From contig CAIZWN010000068.1 of NCBI GenBank assembly GCA_903936705.1, forward strand, positions 124,001 to 188,000: DNA of 64,000 bases, in the 5' to 3' direction. Source of the DNA: an uncultured Myxococcales bacterium. Lineage in GTDB: Bacteria > Myxococcota_A > UBA9042 > DTJE01. The notes beneath the pieces are model-generated. The model was given only the letters and a program-made list of their open reading frames with translations, ran no database searches and was not told the origin of the DNA. Shown here one piece after another: positions 6,765 through 15,083 of the stretch (positions within the stretch are counted from its first letter, which is position 1; every line of letters begins with the position of its first letter). The position numbers and the translations under genes were made by a program.

Positions 6765-9218
6765 ATGACCGATGCTCCAGGGACCGTCACCGTTCGGATT
6801 CTGCTGGGACTTTTTTGGGTATTCGCGTCCTGCAGTGACCAGGAGGCTGCTGCGCCTGCTGCATGCGGACGACTTTCCGTCGCCCTTTCGGACTTGGCCG
6901 GTGGCGCTCCTACCCTCTTCCAGGTCCTTGTTGATCCGGGTGGCGACGGGTGGCGGTCGGTTGACTGCTCGCCTGGTGGGGTGCGGGCCGAGGGATCAAC
7001 TTGCAAAGGCGGTGTCGCGACCCTTCCGCTGGCGGTCGTTGCCAGCATAGGTCTGACCGTCAAGGCGCCCGGGTACCGTACGGTTAGGACGACCGTGGTG
7101 CCACGGTGGGAAGTTCAGTCAGACGCCGCCGCCGCGGTCGGATGCGGCGGACATGTCAATGCCGCAACCCTCGATGTGGCCCTGCTTGCCTTGCCGGTAC
7201 CGGTCGTCACGGCCGACTACCGGACGGGCTTTGCGACTGACGGGGGGCTGGAGAGTTTTGTCAGCCAGGCGTACCAGGCCGCCGATGACATGGGTCCCGC
7301 CCAGGTGGTGAAGTTCTTCATCGAGGGGCTCGACGGCGAAATCAACGTGTTTTTCCAGCACACGGTGAAGCATCCGTTGCACTACGACTTCGTGCGCACC
7401 GTATTAAAGCGGGCCGTCTCGCTGGCGGAGTTCGAAAGGACGACCTACCACGGCGCCAGCCGGACCCAGATGGCCGGCAGCCTCATCTGGCGGCCCGACC
7501 TGCGTGTTTCCATCGATGGCGTCAATGTGGCCGGCGTGATGACCATCGAGTACTTCCCGAACGACGATCTGACCCCAGCGCTGGCCACCAGTGCCTTCGA
7601 GGCGCTCCAGGAACGCCTTCCTTTCCTGGCGCTGACAGGGCCGGGACCACGCCTGGTCTATCTGCCGCCAGGGAACGTCCAGGAGGTGCAGGCCAAGGAC
7701 GCTGCCCGGGACCTGGCCGTGGCCGGAGTGTCGTGGACCTCCCGCAGCACCCTGTATGCCGGCGTGACCGAGCAGCGTCTGAATCCTGGTGTGACGTTCG
7801 GCACGCTTCGGAAGTTCACGCCCGAGGAACTGCCTACTGCTGCCGTGTCCTTCAGGGACATCGTCCTGCTTACCCGGCTGCCGAACGACCTGCCGCTGGT
7901 TGGAGGGACCATCACGGAGGAGCTCCAGACGCCACTGGCCCACGTGAATGTCGCAGCCCGGGCTCGTGGCACACCCAACCTTGCCTTGCTGGGGGCATCG
8001 ACCGACCCCAGGGTGGCCCCGTTCCTGGGGATGCGGGTCAGGTTCGAGGTCAAGCGTTCGGAATTCACGATCCGGGAGGCCACCGTCGAGGAAACCGACG
8101 CCTTCTGGCGCGATCGCCTTGACCGTCCGCCGATTGCTCCGGTTTTCGACGTTGGCCGCGATGGGCTGATCCCTTTCGCTGACCTGGGCTTTGATGACGC
8201 CGCAACCGTGGGTGTGAAGGCTGCAAACCTGGCCGAGATGCTGGGTATCCTGCCGGCAAACGTGCCCGACGGGTTCGCCGTACCCTTCCACTACTACGAC
8301 ACGTTCGTGACCAGTGCGCAGGTGACTCCAGAAGCATGTGTTGCCGCAGGGGCCGACTGCCAGGTGCTGGGTCTCGACACCACGATATGCAGTCGTGTCG
8401 AGGCCTTTTGCAAAGGTACCACCGCCTTGAACGTGGCGTCGCTGCAGGCGTTGATCACAAGTTTGCAGGAGGACCCGGAGGTCGCCACGGACTCGGTTTT
8501 GCGCAGCGCCCTTCTGGCCGCGGTCCGCTTCCTGTTCTGTTATCTCCCAATGGACCCGGCCTTTGCCACCGCCCTTGACGATCGGGTGCGCCAGCAGTTC
8601 GGCGCGATCAAGGTGCGTCTGAGGTCAAGCAGCAATGCCGAGGATCTCCCGGACTTTTCGGGTGCCGGCTTGTACACGTCAATCGGCGCGACACTTGGCT
8701 CGAAGCATCCGCCATCGGCTCGGATCTGCGAAGTTTGGGCCTCGTTGTGGAACTGGAAGGCATACGAGGAACGGTCCTTCTGGAACGTGGTCCACGCGTC
8801 GGTTCGGATGGGTGTAGGCGTTCACAACGCGTTCCCGGACGAACAGGCGAACGGCGTCCTGATCACCCAGAACATCGCGGACCCGTTTGCGGTTGGGATG
8901 TACGTGAACATCCAGAAGGGCGAAGTATCGGTCACGAACCCCGAAGGAAGCGAGACGCCTGAGGTTTTCACGATCGTGCCCGGTCCTGCCGGGGTCCAGG
9001 TGGCACGTCAGCGGTTTTCGAGCCTGTCACCGGTCACGCCCCTGTTGACCGACGCTGAGGTCCTGGCGCTGTACAAGGCCGCAGCGAAAGTCCAGACGCA
9101 CTTTGCCCCGCTGTACAAGATGCCCGAATACAACCTTGCGCTGGACATCGAGTTCAAGTTTCACGGCCCGAATCGGGACCTGATAGTCAAGCAGGTCCGG
9201 CCCTACCGGGTGCAATAG
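6765..9218 (+). CDS. Lipoprotein with glucan-water-dikinase-like swivelling-His and PEP-synthase-type ATP-binding domains
   Basis: An 817-aa predicted lipoprotein (hydrophobic stretch ending FASC, Cys23). The middle contains a phosphohistidine-type segment, LQTPLAHVNVAARARGTPN with His393, followed by a PPDK_N/PEP-synthase ATP-binding region (about 475-817): VGVKAANLAEML, NVPDGFAVPF, VRLRSSSNAEDLPDFSGAGLY and EQANGVLITQN. The His domain before the ATP-binding domain is the order of alpha-glucan water dikinases, and the reverse of PEP synthase. The His motif also resembles the 'VLSHVSVRAR' motif of plant GWD. The oddity is location: the signal peptide puts an ATP-dependent fold outside the cytoplasm. 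It could be a binding protein rather than an enzyme. A GGGAGG precedes the ATG. Confidence 0.75.
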   Translation: MTDAPGTVTVRILLGLFWVFASCSDQEAAAPAACGRLSVALSDLAGGAPTLFQVLVDPGGDGWRSVDCSPGGVRAEGSTCKGGVATLPLAVVASIGLTVKAPGYRTVRTTVVPRWEVQSDAAAAVGCGGHVNAATLDVALLALPVPVVTADYRTGFATDGGLESFVSQAYQAADDMGPAQVVKFFIEGLDGEINVFFQHTVKHPLHYDFVRTVLKRAVSLAEFERTTYHGASRTQMAGSLIWRPDLRVSIDGVNVAGVMTIEYFPNDDLTPALATSAFEALQERLPFLALTGPGPRLVYLPPGNVQEVQAKDAARDLAVAGVSWTSRSTLYAGVTEQRLNPGVTFGTLRKFTPEELPTAAVSFRDIVLLTRLPNDLPLVGGTITEELQTPLAHVNVAARARGTPNLALLGASTDPRVAPFLGMRVRFEVKRSEFTIREATVEETDAFWRDRLDRPPIAPVFDVGRDGLIPFADLGFDDAATVGVKAANLAEMLGILPANVPDGFAVPFHYYDTFVTSAQVTPEACVAAGADCQVLGLDTTICSRVEAFCKGTTALNVASLQALITSLQEDPEVATDSVLRSALLAAVRFLFCYLPMDPAFATALDDRVRQQFGAIKVRLRSSSNAEDLPDFSGAGLYTSIGATLGSKHPPSARICEVWASLWNWKAYEERSFWNVVHASVRMGVGVHNAFPDEQANGVLITQNIADPFAVGMYVNIQKGEVSVTNPEGSETPEVFTIVPGPAGVQVARQRFSSLSPVTPLLTDAEVLALYKAAAKVQTHFAPLYKMPEYNLALDIEFKFHGPNRDLIVKQVRPYRVQ

Positions 9219-9242
9219 CCGTGTTCTGACGTGGGGGCCGGT

Positions 9243-11087
9243 CTATTCGTTCGCGCCGACGAACCCGAAGAATCGGCCTGCCCAGTAGGGCAGCAGGTAG
9301 CCCGACGGGATCATCGCCTGCGTCGGATCGGCACCGCACCCCCCGCGCGAGTATGGGCTGCCCCACCACGGGAACAGCGACGCGCATCGTTCCTCGATGG
9401 GAATCGGTTGGTCGGTCAGGCTGCCGTGACGATCTGACGTGCAGGTTTCCGGGTGGTCCGTCGTGTCCCGTGCCACCAGGATGTTCGTTTCGGGATACGC
9501 CTTCAATGTGCACAGGCCATCATCGATCAGTGAGGCGGCGCGCGTTTCGTCGATCAGCTTCCCGAATGTCCCCGTGTCGCCGGCTTCAAGCATGGCAGCC
9601 AGAAGGAAGTTCCAGTGGGGATTTTGCTCGGCCCACAAGTCCTGTCCCGTCGCATCCGGCCCCCGCGTGTTCTTCAGAAACGCCGCCCGATAGTTCGCCC
9701 TTAGGGCCGGGTCGCCTTCCGCGAACATGAGGATCACGTAGTTCAGCAAGACCATGTTCACGTTGTCGTAGTTGTTCAACTGGCAGCCGAGGGTCAACCC
9801 AAGGTTCTCGGCGATGTAGGTTCGGTAGTCGGCCGGAGCTTCGAACTCGGTAGGCTGGTTGATGCACTGCAGTTCCCCATTCATCTGCAGCAGGCAGTTG
9901 AACATTGCTTCGCGGAGTTTGGGGTCTTGCGTTGCGGTCAGCCCCGATCGCGTGGCAGCCAGCGCGTGCAGCGCGTTGAAGCCCGGGAACTCGTCCAGCG
10001 ACAGGGCATAGTAGGACCCGTACCGAGTCGGCATACCGTCGAAATCGATAAGGTGGTAGGCATTGTTGACCAGGTGCGTGGCCAGGGCACCGAGCACCTC
10101 CGCGGCCATAGCCTTCAGTTCGGCGTCATCGACGATCGAGAAGATGATTGCGGCGGCAAAGTTGTGGCCCGACGACTCGTCCTTGCTGCAGTTGCGCTGC
10201 CAGCACATGTTGGCGTACGCCAGATCGACGCAGTGAGCTGGGTCGTCCTTGACCATGGCGCCGGATCCGCCGCCTGCCGCGGGATCCCAATACCAACTGC
10301 AAGCCTGGGCATCCAGTTTTACCCATCGGTTCCCGACGCGGTCGATTGGCTTGGCGTACTCCTCGCCGTCGGGGGGGCATGCATCGCCGGGGATGCTGTT
10401 GTCCCGGTACTCGCGGGCGAATAGCCCCTGCACGCCGGTGATCTGCATTGCGTGGTACAGCCCCGTGAACGACCGTTTCAGGGTGTCCAGGGCCACGGGA
10501 TCCTTTGTAACCGCATAGCGAAATGCCTGGGACGCGACGAACAGGCTGGACCACAGGCCGTGGTTCTCGCCGTACTGGTAGAGGGCCACATTTGGAATCT
10601 GGTCGTCGGGGACGATCCCCGTAGGAACAGCGGCTTCCAAAGTGACATCATGCACCAGCGAGAACGGGCGCACCGAGGCGGGTACCAGATGCACCTTGCC
10701 GCCTATCCAATCGTAGTACTCGGCCTTCTGCTTCAGTGTCTTTGCGGTCGGGTTGTGCGGCTTTGTACATGCTGGGGCCGACGCCGGCTTCCAGCGGGAT
10801 GCCAGGTCCCAGCCGGGGAACGTGGTCGGGGCATCGACCCCCTGGTCGCCGACAGCCAGGTCGTTCGGTATGTCCAGCAGATTCGGCACGTCCGAAACGT
10901 CCGGCACGACGTCTGGGAGGGGGCTGTCGTCCTTGCCCTCGGTGACATCCGTGTCCGACGCACCCAGGTCCCCCGTAGGCACCTCAACGCCAGTGTCAGC
11001 GGCAAGGTCCTTTGTAGATGAACCCCCGCAGGCCAGACCTGCGCAAATCAACATTCCGATCACTGCACATGCAAACCGGCACATCAT
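9243..11087 (-). CDS. Large lipoprotein of unknown function, possibly an alpha/alpha-toroid fold
   Basis: A 614-aa lipoprotein. The signal peptide MMCRFACAVIGMLICAGLAC carries the lipobox (GLAC) and is followed by an Asp/Pro/Val-rich linker to about residue 85. The rest is Trp- and Tyr-rich and helical, with phrases such as GENHGLWSSLFVASQAFRYA, LKRSFTGLYHAMQITG and AEQNPHWNFLLAAMLEAGD, and it ends GYLLPYWAGRFFGF. Repeated helix pairs with aromatic residues suggest an (alpha/alpha)6-like barrel, as in some glycan-active enzymes, but I cannot name a family. The ATG at 11087 follows GAGGA. The frame extends to 11114 without a better start. It converges with the dikinase-like gene. Confidence 0.6.
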   Translation of the reverse strand: MMCRFACAVIGMLICAGLACGGSSTKDLAADTGVEVPTGDLGASDTDVTEGKDDSPLPDVVPDVSDVPNLLDIPNDLAVGDQGVDAPTTFPGWDLASRWKPASAPACTKPHNPTAKTLKQKAEYYDWIGGKVHLVPASVRPFSLVHDVTLEAAVPTGIVPDDQIPNVALYQYGENHGLWSSLFVASQAFRYAVTKDPVALDTLKRSFTGLYHAMQITGVQGLFAREYRDNSIPGDACPPDGEEYAKPIDRVGNRWVKLDAQACSWYWDPAAGGGSGAMVKDDPAHCVDLAYANMCWQRNCSKDESSGHNFAAAIIFSIVDDAELKAMAAEVLGALATHLVNNAYHLIDFDGMPTRYGSYYALSLDEFPGFNALHALAATRSGLTATQDPKLREAMFNCLLQMNGELQCINQPTEFEAPADYRTYIAENLGLTLGCQLNNYDNVNMVLLNYVILMFAEGDPALRANYRAAFLKNTRGPDATGQDLWAEQNPHWNFLLAAMLEAGDTGTFGKLIDETRAASLIDDGLCTLKAYPETNILVARDTTDHPETCTSDRHGSLTDQPIPIEERCASLFPWWGSPYSRGGCGADPTQAMIPSGYLLPYWAGRFFGFVGANE

Positions 11088-11159
11088 CCGTTCCTCGCAA
11101 CGCGGTGGGGGCACACTTTACGTTGTCGGTGGGATTGAACGCAACCGGGTTCTGGTGGT

Positions 11160-12335
11160 TCAGTGTGGGTAATCCTGGATTTGCACGGACGTGGACTCGA
11201 CCCTGTCACGCCCGCGCTTCTTGGCCAGGTACAAGACCCCGTCGGCCGCGAGGTAGGTTTGCTCGAGCGAGGCCATCGTACCTGGTGCCACGACAGCCAC
11301 ACCGAAACTGGCCGTGACTCGAATCGCTTTCCCGTTGCTTAGAACCTGCGCTTGGCCAAGATTTTCGCGCAGGCGGTTCACCAGCGCAATTGCGGCAACC
11401 TCGTTGGTTTGGGGCAGCAGCAACATGAATTCGTCGCCGCCAAAGCGGGAAACGACGTCTGACTTGCGCAAGCCGTCCAGCAGGACATGGGCAACGTTCT
11501 GCAGCACATCGTCACCAACCGGGTGCCCGTAGGTATCGTTGATCTCCTTGAAGCGATCCAGATCCACAAGGACGAGGACGGTTACAGAATCATGTCTGGC
11601 GGCGCGAATCAATTCCCTGCGAGCCAGGCGCGAGAACTCGCGTCGGTTGAAGAGGCCTGTCAACGGATCGTTTTGTGCCAGCGCCTCAAGCTGAGCCTGC
11701 TTCAGTTCCAGAGACTCGCGATTGAGGTGCAGCGCCCGTTGCAGCAGCAGGTTGGTCGTGTGATTGTGCCACAGCAGGATGGCAAGAAAGATTGCGATGA
11801 TCGTGGCAGCAAACATGTTGCCCTGGTTGCTTAGGACGATAGCGTCAACGGGCTGGGTCATGGTCATCCCGACGCACCCGATCACAAGAAGACAAGAGAA
11901 CAGAACGATGGCATGCTGCGGTCGTATCAGAAATATGGAGCTGATTGCCGTGGTGCCGATCACGAATGGCGTGATGCTGGGGGTCGTCCACTGGTCGATG
12001 ACGGCCAGCGAAACGGCAAGAAGTGCCATACCCGTGATGCCGGTCGCCACAAGGACTTGATCCTGCAGCCGACGTTGGGGTCGGTGAAGAGACCGGTGTG
12101 CCAGCAGTGCCAGTAACGCGCACAGCACGCCCGATGCCATATGGACGAATAGAACGCCATCGCGCCAGCTTGCTTGCTGAGGATCGAGTGTCGCCTCGCT
12201 GAGGTCGAACCAGAGCATCTGGACGACGTTGATCAACAATACGGCTAAAGAGGCTGCTCGAAGTCGGCCCAGGTTTTCACGGGCGCAATCCCCCGCCGCG
12301 AATGCTTCCTCGTTGACAAGGTTCCGCAAATGCAT
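11160..12335 (-). CDS. Membrane-bound diguanylate cyclase (GGDEF)
   Basis: Makes cyclic di-GMP. The N-terminal half has about six hydrophobic segments (for example ASLAVLLINVVQMLWF, GVLCALLALLAH, ATIIAIFLAILLW), then a short coiled linker ending LEALAQNDPLTGLFNRREF and a complete GGDEF domain. The active-site motif GGDEF lies at residues 299-303, and an inhibitory-site RKSD (290-293) stands five residues before it, so product inhibition is expected. The start is uncertain. The ATG at 12335 gives 391 aa, a TTG lies at 12353, and the only good AGGAG (12408-12404) is 60-70 bp further upstream, eight bases before an in-frame ATC at 12395. It is divergent from the OmpA-type gene. Confidence 0.9.
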   Translation of the reverse strand: MHLRNLVNEEAFAAGDCARENLGRLRAASLAVLLINVVQMLWFDLSEATLDPQQASWRDGVLFVHMASGVLCALLALLAHRSLHRPQRRLQDQVLVATGITGMALLAVSLAVIDQWTTPSITPFVIGTTAISSIFLIRPQHAIVLFSCLLVIGCVGMTMTQPVDAIVLSNQGNMFAATIIAIFLAILLWHNHTTNLLLQRALHLNRESLELKQAQLEALAQNDPLTGLFNRREFSRLARRELIRAARHDSVTVLVLVDLDRFKEINDTYGHPVGDDVLQNVAHVLLDGLRKSDVVSRFGGDEFMLLLPQTNEVAAIALVNRLRENLGQAQVLSNGKAIRVTASFGVAVVAPGTMASLEQTYLAADGVLYLAKKRGRDRVESTSVQIQDYPH

Positions 12336-12521
12336 GCGGGCGCGCGGCAGCAACGGCAGTCTTGCAGTGGTAACCGTGTCGTCAAGTGTTCCGATTATTC
12401 AATCTCCTGATGCAAAGATTTTGCAGGTAATGGTCGATGCGGGTCAACTGTGCAAGCTAAATGCTTGTGCCGGTTTGGGCTTATTGCTTGCTTATCGGTT
12501 GATCGCGCGCGGGTCGTGGGG

Positions 12522-12551
12522 TTGGCACCGGTCGGTGGTCCGGCCTAGGAT
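12522..12551 (+). promoter_or_regulatory. Predicted promoter of the OmpA-type gene
   Basis: TTGGCA (12522-12527, 5 of 6), 18-bp spacer, TAGGAT (12546-12551, 4 of 6). It lies 27 bp before the ATG at 12578. Confidence 0.45.
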
Positions 12552-12577
12552 CTTGTTCGTGGCGCGTGTGACGGGGA

Positions 12578-15007
12578 ATGGGACTCATGGGATCCAGGTG
12601 TGCACCGGCATTGTGCGCGATTGCCGCGATTGTCCTGGCGTCGTCCGTTGCCGGCGCGGCGGAGTACCCCGATCTGTGTGTTGGTCCCGGCGCTCCGTCG
12701 GCATCGAGTTGCCCCGATGGACTGATATTCGAAGGTTGCTGCGACGCAAGGGGGCGGGTTGTCTGGTGCGAATCGGGCCTGCTGTACTGTTCGGACTGTG
12801 CGGGCCAGCCGTCCGCGGTTCGGGAATGCGGCTGGCTGTTGTACGACAATCGCGGTCGTCCGGCTGACTACTATGCCTGTGGAGGCAAGGGCGACGACCC
12901 GACGGGCGTCCATGTTCGGGAATGTTCCCTGCCGCCGCTGCCGGACGTCAATCCCGAGCCCGCGCCCGAATTGCAGCCCGAGCCGGCTCCTGACGTTTCG
13001 GAACCTTCCCCGGACGTGATCGGACCGATACCCGATGTTCCGGAACCGTTGCCAGAATTCGTCGAACCGGTGCCCGATGTCATCGAGGCTTCGTACGATG
13101 TCGCCGAGGTATCGTCTGACGTGGCCGAAGCATCGTCCGATGTCGCGGAGGCCTGGTCCGATGTGGCAGAGGCATCGTCCGACGTCGCCGATTCGAACCC
13201 CGAGATCGTCGAGCCGCACGCGGATGTCCCCACCCCACAGGATCCTGGGCCGGACGTGCCACCCGCCGACACCGACGATGTGACGAACGGGGAGGCGTCC
13301 CCCGATGGCGCACTTCCGTCAGATTCGGGGGAGATCGATTTCCAGGAAACCGATGCAACCGATGAAACCTCCGATACCGATACCGATGCCGTGCCCGACG
13401 AGACCCAGGATAGGGGGCGGTTGCAGGGAGGCATGACCTGTGCGGCCGGCGGCATCCGTGGCGCCCCCGACGTGTCCGGGCTGCTGGCGATTAGTGGCGG
13501 GCTTCTGTTGCTGATGCTGTGTCTGGGGTCGATGCGGTCCGGTGATCGAGGCGGTCGGGGTCGGCGGTTCAGGTTGCCCATGGGAACGGCAGGCATTCTG
13601 CTGGTCCTGGTCGTCCTGGGAATCCTGTTCCTGCCGTCCCGAACGTGGGCCGAGGATCGCGTCGAGGACCTGTCGGGCCGGCGCTACAGCCTGCGATCTG
13701 GATCGCTGGGCATCCTGGGCACCGACACCGGCCGGACTTTGGCGTTTCTGCAATACGAGGCCGGATTGGTTCTGGGATACGCATCCCGATCGATCGTCGA
13801 AACCAGGGACAAGAAGGTTGTTCGCACCTGGCTAGGGCCGCGGTTCGAAGGCGAACTGTGGGGTGCCGTCGGTGTGTTCCCGCGGATCGACATAGGGTTG
13901 TCATTGCCTATCACCTGGTGGCAGGACGGAACCCGGTCCGATGGTTCAAGGGCGTCCCGGACAGGCATCGGCGACCTGTCGATCGTCCCGCGTTTTACGC
14001 TGATGGACGAAGCGAAGGGCGCCGAGGCGACCCTGGGCCTGGTCGTCGAGATTGTCGCGCCCACGGGCCGACGTGGCACCTATATGTCGCTGGGGACTTT
14101 TCAGACGGTCGGCAAGTTGGCGATGTCCAAAAGCCTGTCGGGCATCACGATGGGATTGGACCTCTGGTACCGCTGGGTCCTGAGGGCGGTAAATGCCTGG
14201 AACGTGAAGGACGCCGACCAGTTGGGCGCCTCGTTTGCCCTGCAGTACGAATTTCCCTGGCTGCCATTGCAGCTTGCGGCCGAGGTGAATCTGGCGGTCC
14301 CGTCGACGCGCCCGTTTTTCCGCAAGGAAGAAATCGCATCCGAGGCACTTGGGGGCGTGGCGTATCGCATCGGTCCCTGGCGGGTTCGCGTGGCTGGCGG
14401 TGGCGGTATCGCCCCGGGTTTCGGCGTGCCACGGGCGCGATTCCTGGCGTCCGTCGATTACACATCGCCCGTCCCGGTAAAGAAGAAGGTGGAAACACCT
14501 GCGACACCGCAGCCTGTGACGCAAGTCCAGCCCGAACCTGTGCCGGTGGCGGTCGAGCCTGCGGTGGTGAAGCCCGAGGTTACCGAGCCCACGCCTGAGG
14601 CACCCCCTGCCGCTCCCGAGCCTCCGGTTCCTGCGGCGCAGCCGGCTTTACCCAAAACCGAGTTGCCGGAGTCGGTCAACCTCCTGTTCGGCGCCGGTGA
14701 ATTCCGCGTCAGTGAACGGTATGCGGACGTCCTTGACCGCGTGGCACAGCAGGTTCGCCAGGACAACCGAATCGTTGGGGTCATGATCGAGGGGCACACG
14801 TCAATACCAGGATCCGCTGATCACAATCTGCGGCTGTCGGGGCGGCGGGCCGAGAGTGTGCGCCGCGCCCTTGTGGATCGTGGCGTGCCGGTGCGCAAGG
14901 TGCATACTCGCGGCCTGGGCGCGACAATGCCCGTGGCCTCAGGACTGACTCCCGAGGCGAATGCCCAGAACCGTCGGGTTCAAATCGTGTTCCAAGTCGG
15001 AGATTGA
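12578..15007 (+). CDS. Composite surface protein: Cys-rich secreted module with sorting-like tail, fused to a beta-barrel/OmpA protein
   Basis: An 809-aa protein that looks like two exported proteins in one frame. Residues 1-27 are a signal peptide, followed by a Cys-rich domain (about 30-110), a Pro/Glu/Asp linker, and DVAEASS heptad repeats. Next come a Gly-rich hydrophobic helix and Arg cluster (LLAISGGLLLLMLCLGSMRS...GGRGRR) resembling a C-terminal sorting tail. A second signal-like helix follows (MGTAGILLVLVVLGILFLPS, then RTWAED), then a beta-strand region with outer-membrane-barrel features, a Pro/Val linker and a C-terminal OmpA peptidoglycan-binding domain (LFGAGEFRVSERYADVLD..., EGHTSIPGSADHNLRLSGRR). 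An internal ATG before the second helix could start a separate protein, but I see no frameshift or stop. It probably links the envelope to peptidoglycan. Confidence 0.8.
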   Translation: MGLMGSRCAPALCAIAAIVLASSVAGAAEYPDLCVGPGAPSASSCPDGLIFEGCCDARGRVVWCESGLLYCSDCAGQPSAVRECGWLLYDNRGRPADYYACGGKGDDPTGVHVRECSLPPLPDVNPEPAPELQPEPAPDVSEPSPDVIGPIPDVPEPLPEFVEPVPDVIEASYDVAEVSSDVAEASSDVAEAWSDVAEASSDVADSNPEIVEPHADVPTPQDPGPDVPPADTDDVTNGEASPDGALPSDSGEIDFQETDATDETSDTDTDAVPDETQDRGRLQGGMTCAAGGIRGAPDVSGLLAISGGLLLLMLCLGSMRSGDRGGRGRRFRLPMGTAGILLVLVVLGILFLPSRTWAEDRVEDLSGRRYSLRSGSLGILGTDTGRTLAFLQYEAGLVLGYASRSIVETRDKKVVRTWLGPRFEGELWGAVGVFPRIDIGLSLPITWWQDGTRSDGSRASRTGIGDLSIVPRFTLMDEAKGAEATLGLVVEIVAPTGRRGTYMSLGTFQTVGKLAMSKSLSGITMGLDLWYRWVLRAVNAWNVKDADQLGASFALQYEFPWLPLQLAAEVNLAVPSTRPFFRKEEIASEALGGVAYRIGPWRVRVAGGGGIAPGFGVPRARFLASVDYTSPVPVKKKVETPATPQPVTQVQPEPVPVAVEPAVVKPEVTEPTPEAPPAAPEPPVPAAQPALPKTELPESVNLLFGAGEFRVSERYADVLDRVAQQVRQDNRIVGVMIEGHTSIPGSADHNLRLSGRRAESVRRALVDRGVPVRKVHTRGLGATMPVASGLTPEANAQNRRVQIVFQVGD
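13076..13192 (+). repeat. Coding 21-bp repeats (DVAEASS heptads)
   Basis: Five to six imperfect 21-bp units encode DVxEASx heptads inside the linker of the composite OmpA-type protein. Confidence 0.7.
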
Positions 15008-15083
15008 ATAGCGCTTCCCAAAACCTGCGTGGCGACGAGTCGAGACACTGATGGAAGATCCGCGGCGCGCGTGCAATTGGATG

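Noticed and set aside
13076-13192. Short tandem repeats as a CRISPR array
   Set aside because: The units are contiguous 21-bp coding repeats in frame with a linker, without spacers; the 12-bp repeats at 16152-16223 and 6326-6502 are of the same kind.
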